Notes under the pieces: model-generated | Databases searched by the model: none | Seen by the model: only the letters and a program-made list of their open reading frames with translations | What the model was told of the DNA's origin: nothing | In this document: one piece after another, positions 6,211 to 13,447 of the stretch | Layout of the letters: every line of letters starts with the position of its first letter | Position numbering within the stretch: position 1 is the stretch's first letter | Program-made: the position numbers and the translations under genes | From: Gemmatimonadales bacterium | Lineage (GTDB): Bacteria; Gemmatimonadota; Gemmatimonadetes; Palauibacterales; Palauibacteraceae | NCBI GenBank assembly: GCA_030636765.1 | Contig: DAOVWI010000030.1 | Location: forward strand, 1-17,769 | Direction: 5' to 3' | DNA length: 17,769 bases

Positions 6211-7370
6211 CAGCCTTCCGCGAGTCGAGCGAGCGCCGCTCGGTTCTCAAGCACGATCAGCGTGTCTCTGCCGAGGCCGCGGTGGTCGGACACCTCCCAC
6301 GCACCCTCCTCCGACGGCGGCACGCCGGCGAACGCAGGCACGCCCCCATCGCCAAGGAAGCTCGGCGCGACGAGCAGGTAGAGCCTCTGTACCAGGCCCT
6401 CGCGCAGGAGGGCAGATGCCACGCGCGCGCCCCCTTCGACGAGAATCGTGCCGACCCCGGCTCCGTTCAACGCCCGCAGCGCCGACGGCAGGTCGATCCT
6501 CCTGCCTGATTCCGCCCTCTCGGGCGCCGAATCTGCCGCGCGGACCTCCAGCACATTGACTCCCGCATCTTCCAATCGGGCTCGCCGCCCCGGATCCGCG
6601 CCGGCGGCGCCCACCGCCCACACGGGCGCCTCGTCGACGGAGCGCACGAGGCGGCTCGACGTGGACAGGCGGAGCTCGGAATCGAGCACTACCCGGACGG
6701 GAGGGACACGGGGAGCCGGCGCGCCGCGCGCCGTGAGCATCGGGTCATCCACGACCGCGGTGCCCCGTCCGATCAGAACCGCGTCGAACCCGGCCCGCAG
6801 CCGGTGGACCTCGCGCCAGGCGCTCTCCCCCGTGACCGCAGAACGGACTCCAGCGCCGGCGGCGATCCTACCGTCCAGCGACATGGCGAGCTTCAGCGCC
6901 ACGTACGGCAGCTCTTGGGTGACACGCCAGAAGAACGGTGCGTTCAGTCTGCGCGCGGCTTCGGCAGCCATCCCGAGGCGTACCGCCACGCCCGACGCTT
7001 CAAGCCTGGCGAGACCACCAGACGCCTCCCGGTTCGGATCCCGGCACGCCACAATCACCTCTCGCACTCCCGCCTCGCGGATGATCCGATCGCACGGAGG
7101 CGTCTTTCCTTCGTGGGCGCATGGTTCCAGGTTCACGTACAGGGTGGACCCCGCCGCCCTCGGTCCGGCGGCACGTAGGGCGGCCACCTCGGCGTGCTCG
7201 TCTCCATGGCGCGCGTGGAACCCCTCCCCTACGACACCCGAGTCCGACACGACCACCGCCCCGACAAGCGGGTTCGGCGCCACTTGGCCCCAGCCGCGCT
7301 CCGCGAGCTCGATGGCGCGCCGCATGAACCTCTCGTCCGCGTCCCGCGCGATCGTTTCGGAGTCCTTCAC
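6210..7370 (-). CDS. ribD: Bifunctional diaminohydroxyphosphoribosylaminopyrimidine deaminase / 5-amino-6-(5-phosphoribosylamino)uracil reductase
   Basis: This 386-residue protein carries out the second and third steps of riboflavin synthesis. The N-terminal zinc deaminase domain has HAEVAAL (His59, Glu61) and LEPCAHEGKTPPC (82-93; Cys84 and Cys93 as zinc ligands), plus APNPLVGAVVV upstream. The C-terminal NADPH-dependent reductase domain starts near residue 157 with VALKLAMSLDGRIA, then LIGRGTAVVDDPMLTAR and TILVEGGARVASALL. The GTG at 7370 overlaps the purM stop as GTGA, with GGGGA 8 nt upstream. A longer reading frame opens upstream inside purM but has no family similarity. With no space before the gene, there is no room for the FMN riboswitch often found before ribD. 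Confidence 0.96.
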   Translation of the reverse strand: MKDSETIARDADERFMRRAIELAERGWGQVAPNPLVGAVVVSDSGVVGEGFHARHGDEHAEVAALRAAGPRAAGSTLYVNLEPCAHEGKTPPCDRIIREAGVREVIVACRDPNREASGGLARLEASGVAVRLGMAAEAARRLNAPFFWRVTQELPYVALKLAMSLDGRIAAGAGVRSAVTGESAWREVHRLRAGFDAVLIGRGTAVVDDPMLTARGAPAPRVPPVRVVLDSELRLSTSSRLVRSVDEAPVWAVGAAGADPGRRARLEDAGVNVLEVRAADSAPERAESGRRIDLPSALRALNGAGVGTILVEGGARVASALLREGLVQRLYLLVAPSFLGDGGVPAFAGVPPSEEGAWEVSDHRGLGRDTLIVLENRAALARLAEG

Positions 7371-8392
7371 CAGTCGGTCCCCAGAAGCCGGACCCCGCTG
7401 GATCCGGTCACGAGCCGCCCGCACGCATGGGCCGGGCACCCCTGAGAGCGAATGCGACCGATCATGCCGTCCGCGTCATCCGACGAGACGATCGCGATCA
7501 TGCCGATCCCCATGTTGAAGGTGCGGTACATCTCCTCCGGATCGGCGCCGCTCTCCTCGGCCAGCAAGCTGAACTCGGGAAGCCGCCGCCAGGCACTCAC
7601 GTCGACCTCGGCGTCGAGGTCATCCGGCAGGACCCTGCCCAGGTTTCCGGGAATCCCGCCTCCCGTGATGTGGGCCAAGGCACGCACGTGACCCGCCGCG
7701 CACTCCTCACGCAGCGGCCCAAGATAGGATCGGTGCACCCGAAGTAGCACGTCCCCCACGCTGGCCGACAGACCCGGCCAGGGATCGTCGACCTCGAGGC
7801 CCATGCGCGCGAAGATCACGGCGCGCGCAAAGCTGAACCCGTTGGTGTGGATTCCGCTCGACTCCAGCCCAATCAGAACATCGCCGCTTCGCACCTCCCG
7901 GGCCGCGACGGCCGGGAACTCGAGCCGCCCGACGATGAAGCCCGCGAGGTCATATACACCCTCGGGATAGAAGCCGGGCATCTCGGCCGTTTCGCCGCCG
8001 AGGAGAGCACACCCGTTGCGCCGGCAACCGCGGGCCACACCCCTCACGACCTCCACAACCACCTCCGGATCGAGCTCTCCACACGCGAAGTAGTCGAGGA
8101 AGGCGAGCGGCACTGCTCCCTCCGCCAGGATGTCGTTCACGCAGTGGTTCACCAGGTCTTCACCGACCGTGTCGTGCCGGCCGGATCGCACCGCGACCTC
8201 CAGCTTGGTCCCGACACCATCCGCGCTCACCACGAGCTCCTCGCCCTCCGCCAGCGCGAGGCGCCCAGCGAAGGAGCCGAAGCTCGCCCGCACGGCGTCG
8301 GTTCGAGTGGAGTCGACCAGCTCGCGCATGCGGCGCTTCGCGATCGCTGCCGCATCCCGATCGACGCCGGCATCCCGGTAGGAAAGGCTCAC
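7367..8392 (-). CDS. purM: Phosphoribosylformylglycinamidine cyclo-ligase (AIR synthetase)
   Basis: This 341-residue protein makes aminoimidazole ribonucleotide from FGAM and ATP, the fifth step of de novo purine synthesis. All PurM motifs are present: ADGVGTKLEVA (58-68), HCVNDILAEGAVPLAFLDYF (83-102), GGETAEMPGFYPEGVYDLAG (132-151), SSGIHTNGFSFAR, AHITGGGIPGNLGRVLP (240-256) and TFNMGIGM (291-298). The GTG at 8392 overlaps the kinase stop as GTGA and gives a length normal for the family. The frame is open further upstream but that part lies inside the kinase gene. Coupling to ribD is notable, since purine synthesis supplies the GTP used by RibBA. Confidence 0.97.
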   Translation of the reverse strand: MSLSYRDAGVDRDAAAIAKRRMRELVDSTRTDAVRASFGSFAGRLALAEGEELVVSADGVGTKLEVAVRSGRHDTVGEDLVNHCVNDILAEGAVPLAFLDYFACGELDPEVVVEVVRGVARGCRRNGCALLGGETAEMPGFYPEGVYDLAGFIVGRLEFPAVAAREVRSGDVLIGLESSGIHTNGFSFARAVIFARMGLEVDDPWPGLSASVGDVLLRVHRSYLGPLREECAAGHVRALAHITGGGIPGNLGRVLPDDLDAEVDVSAWRRLPEFSLLAEESGADPEEMYRTFNMGIGMIAIVSSDDADGMIGRIRSQGCPAHACGRLVTGSSGVRLLGTDW

Positions 8393-9312
8393 GACGGCAC
8401 GACCAGCGACTCGAAGCGGGTCATCTCGTGGAAGCTCCAGACGCGGTCGGCCACCTCGGCGACTCCTAGATCCATGAGTCGTTCGGGCCCGAAGGCCTCG
8501 CACGCGAACGAGCCCATCGCGCAGCCGAAGACGATGGCGCGGCGCATCTCCTCGGAATCCAGACGGCCCGCCCGCGCCAGGTGCCCTAGAAGCCCCCCGG
8601 CGAAGGCGTCCCCAGCGCCCGTCGGATCGAAGATCTCCTCGAGCGGATAGCCGGGCGCGAAGAAGACCTCCTCCGGCCCGAAGAGAATCGCGCCATGCTC
8701 ACCCTTCTTGATGACGACGTAGTCGGGACCGCGCTCACGGATCCAGGCGGCGGCGCGCGCGAGGTTGAAATCTCCGGAGAGCTCCCGGGCTTCCGCATCG
8801 TTCACCAGCAGCATGTCCACGTGCTCGAGGAGCTCGAGCAGCTCGCTGCGGTTTCCCTCGATCCAGTAGTTCATCGTGTCGCAGAGCACGAGGCGGGGGT
8901 CCTCCACCTGGCGGAGCACGTCCAGCTGAAGGCGGGGATGGATGTTCCCGAGGAAGACCCACGGCGCTCCCTGGAAGCTCTGGGGGATCGATGGTTGGAA
9001 CTCGGCGAACACTCCCAGCTCGGTCAGAAGCGTCTCCCGGGAGCTCAAGTCGTAGTCGTACGATCCGGCCCACCGGAAGCTCGTGCCCTCGCGCACCTCC
9101 AAACCGGCGAGGTCCACGCCCCGGGAGCGGAAAGCCGCCAGCCTGTCGATCGGGTAGTCCTCGCCCACGACGCCGACGATGCCGATCGAGGCGAACGCGG
9201 ATGCCGCTGCGCTGAAGTACACGGCCGATCCGCCGAGCGCGTCGCGCGCCTGTCCGAACGGCGTGTCTATGTCGTCAAGAGCCACGCTCCCGACGACCAG
9301 GATGTCGATCAT
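8389..9312 (-). CDS. PfkB-family (ribokinase-like) sugar or nucleoside kinase
   Basis: This 307-residue protein has the ribokinase/PfkB fold. The first PfkB signature region is around ALGGSAVYFSAAAS (25-38). The second is FDPTGAGDAFAGGLLGHL (228-245) with the catalytic base Asp235 and the GAGD anion hole. Between them, LGNIHPRLQLDVL (121-133), DTMNYWI (145-151) and LVNDAEARELSG (169-180) mark a subgroup usually annotated only as sugar kinase. The substrate cannot be read from sequence. Coupling to purM through a GTGA overlap makes a nucleoside or ribose-type substrate a fair guess, no more. I chose the ATG at 9312, with GGAAAGGA upstream. An ATG at 9372 that overlaps the argS stop (ATGA) would add 20 residues of no family similarity, and its Shine-Dalgarno sequence is too close. 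Confidence 0.93.
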   Translation of the reverse strand: MIDILVVGSVALDDIDTPFGQARDALGGSAVYFSAAASAFASIGIVGVVGEDYPIDRLAAFRSRGVDLAGLEVREGTSFRWAGSYDYDLSSRETLLTELGVFAEFQPSIPQSFQGAPWVFLGNIHPRLQLDVLRQVEDPRLVLCDTMNYWIEGNRSELLELLEHVDMLLVNDAEARELSGDFNLARAAAWIRERGPDYVVIKKGEHGAILFGPEEVFFAPGYPLEEIFDPTGAGDAFAGGLLGHLARAGRLDSEEMRRAIVFGCAMGSFACEAFGPERLMDLGVAEVADRVWSFHEMTRFESLVVPS

Positions 9313-9368
9313 GGAGTCGGTCCTTTCCACGTCTTCGGTTCTGTTCCCCCCGGCGCCCGCCTCTCCGG

Positions 9369-11054
9369 TCATTCCTCCCGGTCCATTCTCTGGGGTGCGG
9401 AGATGCCGAGAAGGCCGAGGCCGTTCCGCAGGGTGATCTGGACCGCCCGCGCCAACACCAGCCGGCCCGGCCGCGCCGGGCCATCCGCTATGATTCGGAG
9501 TGATGGATCCAGGTTGCCCTCGTGGTACCAGGCGTTCACGAGGCCGGCCACTCGCTCCAGGTACGCACACACCTGAGAGGGTGCCCGCGCCTGCGCGGCG
9601 CCGAGCACGACGTCGGGAAAGCGCTGCAGATTCTTCGCGAGCTCCCTCTCGCTCTCCCGGCGCAGCTCCACCAGCTCCTCTTCGGAGGCGCGCGCCTCCT
9701 CCGGCCTCAGGGCCGCACGTTCGAATACGCTGCACAGGCGGGCGTGCGCGTACTGGATCTTGTAGACGGGGTTGGCCTCCGAGGTGTCCAGAGCCAGGTC
9801 CAGATCAAAGCTCATCGGCACCTCGGCTCGCCGCATGAGGAAGAAATAGCGGGCTACATCCACGCCGGTTTCCTCGAACAGCTTGCGCAGCGTCACGAAC
9901 TGACCCGCCCGCTTGCTCATCCGCACCTCTTTCCCACCCCGCATCACCGTCACGAGCTGTATGATCACGACCTCCAGGAAATCCTCCGGCAGCTCCAGAG
10001 CCTGGAGCGCCGCTTTCATGCGTCCTACGTGGCCGTGGTGATCGGCGCCCCAGACGTCGACCGCCAGATCGAAGCCGCGCGACCGCTTGTCGAGGTGGTA
10101 GGCGATGTCCGGCAGAAAGTATGTGTAGGAACCGTCGCTCTTGATGAGCACGCGGTCCTTCTCGTCTCCGAAGCGGGCCGTCCGCAGCCAGGTCGCTCCA
10201 CCCTCCTCGTAGATCAGCTCGCCGGCGCGGAGACGCTCCAGCACTCCTTCGATCTCGCCGCGCGTGTAGAGCCCGCTCTCCTCGCGGAACAGGTCCATGT
10301 GAACGCGGAAATCGTCCAGGTCGCGCTCGTGCCCCTCCCTCACCCAGCGGATCGCCAGCCTGCCGAACAGGACCACACGCTCTTCCGGCTCCATGCCCGA
10401 GAGTCGCTCGAGGCCCTCCTCCCGGATCGCTCGATCGGCCAGCTCCCTCACGTACTCTCCCATATACCCGCCCTCGGGGAGCTCCGCCTCCTCTCCTACG
10501 AGCTGCTGGAAGCGAGCTTCTACCGAAGCGGCCAGAAGATCGATCTGGCGGCCGGCATCGTTCACGTAGAACTCCCGCGTGACGGCATCTCCGGTCCAGT
10601 CGAGGAGGGACGCCACAACGTCGCCGATCGCCGCGCCGCGGCCGTGGGCGACGTGCAGCGGCCCTGTGGGGTTGGCCGACACGAACTCGACGTTGACCGT
10701 CCGTGGGCGATCCCGCGCGCTTCGGCCATGGGCATCATCCGCCTCGAGAATCCCGAGGAGCCCACCCCAGTACACCGCGTCGCTCAGGCGAAAGTTGAGG
10801 AAGCCCGGACCCGCGACCTCGATCTCCATGACTCCGGCCGCCTTCCTATCGAAGGCCCGCAAGATCCGGTTCGCCACGTCGCGAGCGGGCTCGCCGAGCC
10901 GGCCGGAGAGCACGAGAGCCGCGTTGGTGGCGTAGTCGCCGTGGCTCGCGTCTCTCGGGCGCTCGAGGCCGGGCTCGAAGTCCTCCGGCGCCCCGGCCTC
11001 CCGTACGGCCCGGCGGAGCTCGTCCACCAGCGCCGTCCCGGGCTCAGGCTTCAC
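9369..11054 (-). CDS. argS: Arginyl-tRNA synthetase
   Basis: This 561-residue protein is a class I synthetase charging tRNA-Arg. The N-terminal ArgRS-specific domain occupies about residues 1-90. The catalytic core begins VEFVSANPTGPLHVAHGRGA (122-141), whose HVAH is the HIGH motif. DVWGADHHGHVGRMKAAL (333-350) follows, and RMSKRAG (378-384) is the KMSKS equivalent. The anticodon-binding DALR domain includes the NPVYKIQYAHAR segment and the typical C-terminus GLGLLGISAPQRM. The start is a GTG at 11054, nine bases after the fmdB stop, with a weak GGCAGG in front. Length is normal for the family, and no domain is missing. Confidence 0.97.
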   Translation of the reverse strand: MKPEPGTALVDELRRAVREAGAPEDFEPGLERPRDASHGDYATNAALVLSGRLGEPARDVANRILRAFDRKAAGVMEIEVAGPGFLNFRLSDAVYWGGLLGILEADDAHGRSARDRPRTVNVEFVSANPTGPLHVAHGRGAAIGDVVASLLDWTGDAVTREFYVNDAGRQIDLLAASVEARFQQLVGEEAELPEGGYMGEYVRELADRAIREEGLERLSGMEPEERVVLFGRLAIRWVREGHERDLDDFRVHMDLFREESGLYTRGEIEGVLERLRAGELIYEEGGATWLRTARFGDEKDRVLIKSDGSYTYFLPDIAYHLDKRSRGFDLAVDVWGADHHGHVGRMKAALQALELPEDFLEVVIIQLVTVMRGGKEVRMSKRAGQFVTLRKLFEETGVDVARYFFLMRRAEVPMSFDLDLALDTSEANPVYKIQYAHARLCSVFERAALRPEEARASEEELVELRRESERELAKNLQRFPDVVLGAAQARAPSQVCAYLERVAGLVNAWYHEGNLDPSLRIIADGPARPGRLVLARAVQITLRNGLGLLGISAPQRMDREE

Positions 11055-11063
11055 CGACCTGCC

Positions 11064-11342
11064 TCAATCGTCCGAGCCTCCGCTCTTCTTGGAATCCGAG
11101 CTCTTCTCGCCTGTCGACTTCTCCTTCGACGCGCCGCCGGCTTCACCCGGCGGCGGCGGCTTCCGGTAGTCCGTCGCGTAGAAGCCGGGTCCCTTGAACA
11201 CCAGGCCGCCCCCGGCAGATATCCTTCGACGCACCTTGCGGCGGCCGCACTCAGGGCATTTTCGGACCGGATCGGCGCTGATCTTCTGGAAGCGTTCGAA
11301 CTCGTGCCCACACGCCTCGCAAACGTACTCATAGGTCGGCAT
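11064..11342 (-). CDS. FmdB-type zinc-ribbon protein
   Basis: This 92-residue protein begins MPTYEYVCEACGHEFERF and has CxxC pairs Cys8/Cys11 and Cys29/Cys32 (KCPECG), a small zinc ribbon. It then has the family's GGGLVFKGPGFYATDYRK segment (44-61). This is the FmdB/CxxC_CxxC_SSSS family, named after a putative regulator of formamidase genes, whose real function is poorly known. The last 30 residues are low-complexity Lys, Ser, Gly and Asp, probably disordered. The ATG has GGGGAGA a few bases upstream. It lies 63 nt after the mutase gene and 9 nt before argS, so it probably shares a transcript with argS. Confidence 0.93.
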   Translation of the reverse strand: MPTYEYVCEACGHEFERFQKISADPVRKCPECGRRKVRRRISAGGGLVFKGPGFYATDYRKPPPPGEAGGASKEKSTGEKSSDSKKSGGSDD

Positions 11343-11366
11343 CTGTCTCCCCGTATCCAGGGTCTG

Positions 11367-11396
11367 GCAGGTGGCTGAGAAACTGCAGCGACCTGC
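11367..11396. repeat. Inverted repeat between the mutase gene and fmdB
   Basis: GCAGGTGGCTG (11367-11377) and CAGCGACCTGC (11386-11396) can pair over 11 bp with one central G-G mismatch around an 8-nt loop. In the minus-strand transcript it lies 9 nt after the mutase stop and about 24 nt before the fmdB ATG. No U tract follows on either strand, so it is not a canonical rho-independent terminator. It could be an mRNA-stabilising hairpin, an RNA-processing point or an operator. Confidence 0.5.
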
Positions 11397-11405
11397 TGAA
11401 GGTTG

Positions 11406-12944
11406 TCACTCCTGCCGGTACGTGCCCCAGAGGCCGCGTAGCGTGTCACTGATCTCGCCCAGCGTCGCCCCCGTCCTCACGGCGTCGATGAGAAGGGGCA
11501 AGAGACTCGCATCGGAGCGTGCTCCCGCAGCCACGGCCTCCAGAGCCGCGCTCACCGGCTGCGCGTCCCGGGTCTCCTTCCACCTCCGCAGACGATCTCG
11601 CTGCGTCTTCGCCAGCGTTTCGAAGTCCGGGGGCGCGAGCTCCCTTGGCGGCTCGGATTCCCGATGGACGTTGACGCCAACGACCTCGATCTCCCCGGCC
11701 TCCAGGGCCTCTTGATAGGCATAGGCAGCGCCCTGGATCTCCTCCTCCATAAAGCCGATCGCCCGACTCGAGCCTCCCAGCGCTTCGATCCGGTCGAGAT
11801 ACTCTTCGGCCTTCGCCTCGAGTGCGTCCGTCAACGCCTCTATCACGTACGAGCCACCGAACGGATCGGCCGTGTCGGCCACGCCGCTCTCGGTCGCGAT
11901 GATCTGCTGCGTGCGGAGCGCGAGCCCGGCCGCCTTCTGCGACGGGAGGGCCAGCGCCTCATCGTAGCTGTTCGTGTGCAGGGACTGCGTCCCACCGAGG
12001 ACGGCCGCCAGCGCCTGTATGGTCACGCGAACGATGTTGTTCTGAGGCTGCTGCGCGGTGAGGGTCGATCCGCCCGTCTGCGTGTGGAAGCGAAGCCGCC
12101 CACTTTCCTCCGAGCCACCCAGACGATCGCGTACGACACGGGCCCACAGTCTCCTGGCCGCTCGAAACTTGGCCACCTCTTCCAGAAACTGGTTGTGTGC
12201 CGCGAAGAAAAAGCTGACCCGCGGAGCGAAGTCGTCCAGCGCAAGCCCTGCCGATGTCGCCCTTCGGACGTACTCGATCCCGTTCGCCAGAGTGAAGGCG
12301 ATCTCCTGCGCAGCCGTCGCTCCCGCCTCGCGCATGTGGTAGCCGCTGATCGAGATCGGATTCCACTTCGGCACCTCCTGCGAGCAGAACGCGAAGAGGT
12401 CGGTGATCAGACGGAGGCTCGGCTCCACGGGGTAGATGTAGGTGCCGCGGGCCACGAATTCCTTCAGGATGTCGTTCTGTACCGTCCCACGCAGGGCCGA
12501 TCGGGGCGTCCCCCGCTCGTCTGCCAATGCCACGTACATGGCCAGCAGGATCGACGCCGTGGCGTTGATCGTCATCGAAGTGGAGACGCGCTCGAGCGGT
12601 ATATCCTCCAGCAGGCGTCGCATGTCATCCAGCGTGTCGATTGCCACACCCACCCGGCCCACCTCGCCCTCGGACATCGGATGGTCCGAGTCGAATCCCA
12701 TCTGGGTCGGCAGATCGAACGCGACCGACAGGCCGGTCTGACCGGAGTCGAGGAGGTAGCGGAAGCGCGCGTTCGTCTTCTCCGCCGTGCCGAACCCCGC
12801 GTACTGCCGCATGGTCCACAGACGGCCGCGGTACATCGTCGGATAGATCCCACGCGTGAACGGGAAGACCCCCGGGTCGGCGAGATCCGCCTCATAGTCG
12901 ATATCGGCGTCCTCCGGGCCGTACACACGCCGGATCTCGCTCAC
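11406..12944 (-). CDS. Methylmalonyl-CoA mutase, catalytic (TIM-barrel) subunit without B12 domain
   Basis: This 512-residue protein covers the substrate-binding barrel and linker of coenzyme-B12-dependent acyl-CoA mutases. Motifs include YPTMYRGRLWTMRQYAGFGT (34-53), GLSVAFDLPTQMGFDSDHP, VQNDILKEFVARGTYIYP (155-172), SISGYHMREAGAT with the conserved His203, and FHTQTGGSTLTAQQPQNN. Tyr48 and Arg166 match the two residues that define methylmalonyl-CoA specificity; isobutyryl-CoA mutases have Phe and Gln there. It would convert methylmalonyl-CoA to succinyl-CoA. The protein ends at GEISDTLRGLWGTYRQE, before the DxHxxG cobalamin domain, so a separate B12-binding subunit is needed. The GTG at 12944 overlaps the carrier-protein stop (GTGA) and has GGAGGGAGA upstream. 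Confidence 0.95.
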   Translation of the reverse strand: MSEIRRVYGPEDADIDYEADLADPGVFPFTRGIYPTMYRGRLWTMRQYAGFGTAEKTNARFRYLLDSGQTGLSVAFDLPTQMGFDSDHPMSEGEVGRVGVAIDTLDDMRRLLEDIPLERVSTSMTINATASILLAMYVALADERGTPRSALRGTVQNDILKEFVARGTYIYPVEPSLRLITDLFAFCSQEVPKWNPISISGYHMREAGATAAQEIAFTLANGIEYVRRATSAGLALDDFAPRVSFFFAAHNQFLEEVAKFRAARRLWARVVRDRLGGSEESGRLRFHTQTGGSTLTAQQPQNNIVRVTIQALAAVLGGTQSLHTNSYDEALALPSQKAAGLALRTQQIIATESGVADTADPFGGSYVIEALTDALEAKAEEYLDRIEALGGSSRAIGFMEEEIQGAAYAYQEALEAGEIEVVGVNVHRESEPPRELAPPDFETLAKTQRDRLRRWKETRDAQPVSAALEAVAAGARSDASLLPLLIDAVRTGATLGEISDTLRGLWGTYRQE

Positions 12945-13447
12945 TCTCCCTCCTCACCCGCAAAGGCGAGCAACAGGTCGTCCGGATCGACGGCCTGCCC
13001 TTCCGCTACCGCGATCGTGGCCACCGTGCCCTCCGCCTCGGCCCGGATCTCGTTCTCCATCTTCATCGCCTCGATCACCAGCAACCCGGTGCCGGCCTGC
13101 ACCCGTTGGCCCTCCTCCACCTCGACGCGCAGCACGAGGCCGGCCATCGGAGCCCTCACCTCGCGCGGGGCGTGCGTTCCATGCGGCGGCGCCAGCTCGC
13201 GGATCGTGTGTGTCCGCTGATCCTCCAGGGAGAGCTGGACGATGCGGCCGTAGATCTCGATCGCCCACCCGTCGTCCGTCCTTCGAGCCGACAGAGGCAC
13301 GCCCCGCTCGCCGATGAGGAGGTGTCGCCTCTCGCTTCCCGGCACGCTCTCGATCTGTGCGCACGCCTCGCGGCCGGCGATCCGAACCCCCGTTTCGGTG
13401 ATCTCCACCTCCACGAGCTCGCCGGCGCGCCTCACGTAGTACTTCAC
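12941..13447 (-). CDS. Biotin carboxyl carrier protein of propionyl-CoA carboxylase, with part of the BT domain
   Basis: This 168-residue protein ends with a biotinyl domain (about 97-163) holding the biotin-attachment motif EAMKMEN, with Lys129 as the biotinylated residue, and the opposite half RAPMAGLVLRV. The first 90 residues (KYYVRRAGELVEVEI through RTHTIREL) form alternating strands like the beta-barrel of the BT domain of propionyl-CoA carboxylase alpha chains. The carrier shuttles carboxy-biotin between the upstream biotin carboxylase and the carboxyltransferase. The GTG at 13447 overlaps the biotin carboxylase stop as GTGA, with GGAAGG and AGGGG just upstream. The frame is open far upstream inside the biotin carboxylase gene, but that sequence has no family similarity. 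Confidence 0.93.
   Translation of the reverse strand: MKYYVRRAGELVEVEITETGVRIAGREACAQIESVPGSERRHLLIGERGVPLSARRTDDGWAIEIYGRIVQLSLEDQRTHTIRELAPPHGTHAPREVRAPMAGLVLRVEVEEGQRVQAGTGLLVIEAMKMENEIRAEAEGTVATIAVAEGQAVDPDDLLLAFAGEEGE
12945..12953 (-). promoter_or_regulatory. Shine-Dalgarno sequence of the mutase gene
   Basis: GGAGGGAGA on the minus strand directly precedes the GTG at 12944, with the GGAGG core 4 nt away. It lies within the last codons of the biotin carrier gene and supports the GTG start and GTGA coupling. Confidence 0.6.

Noticed and set aside
9313..9372. Longer PfkB kinase starting at the ATG overlapping the argS stop
   Set aside because: The extra 20 residues are Gly/Glu/Ala-rich without similarity, the Shine-Dalgarno sequence touches the ATG, and the family normally begins at the strand starting MIDILVVGSV.
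9522..11378. A 618-codon open frame on the plus strand opposite argS and fmdB
   Set aside because: It is antisense to argS, which has full family motifs. It has no recognisable domain and a composition expected from the high-GC complementary strand.
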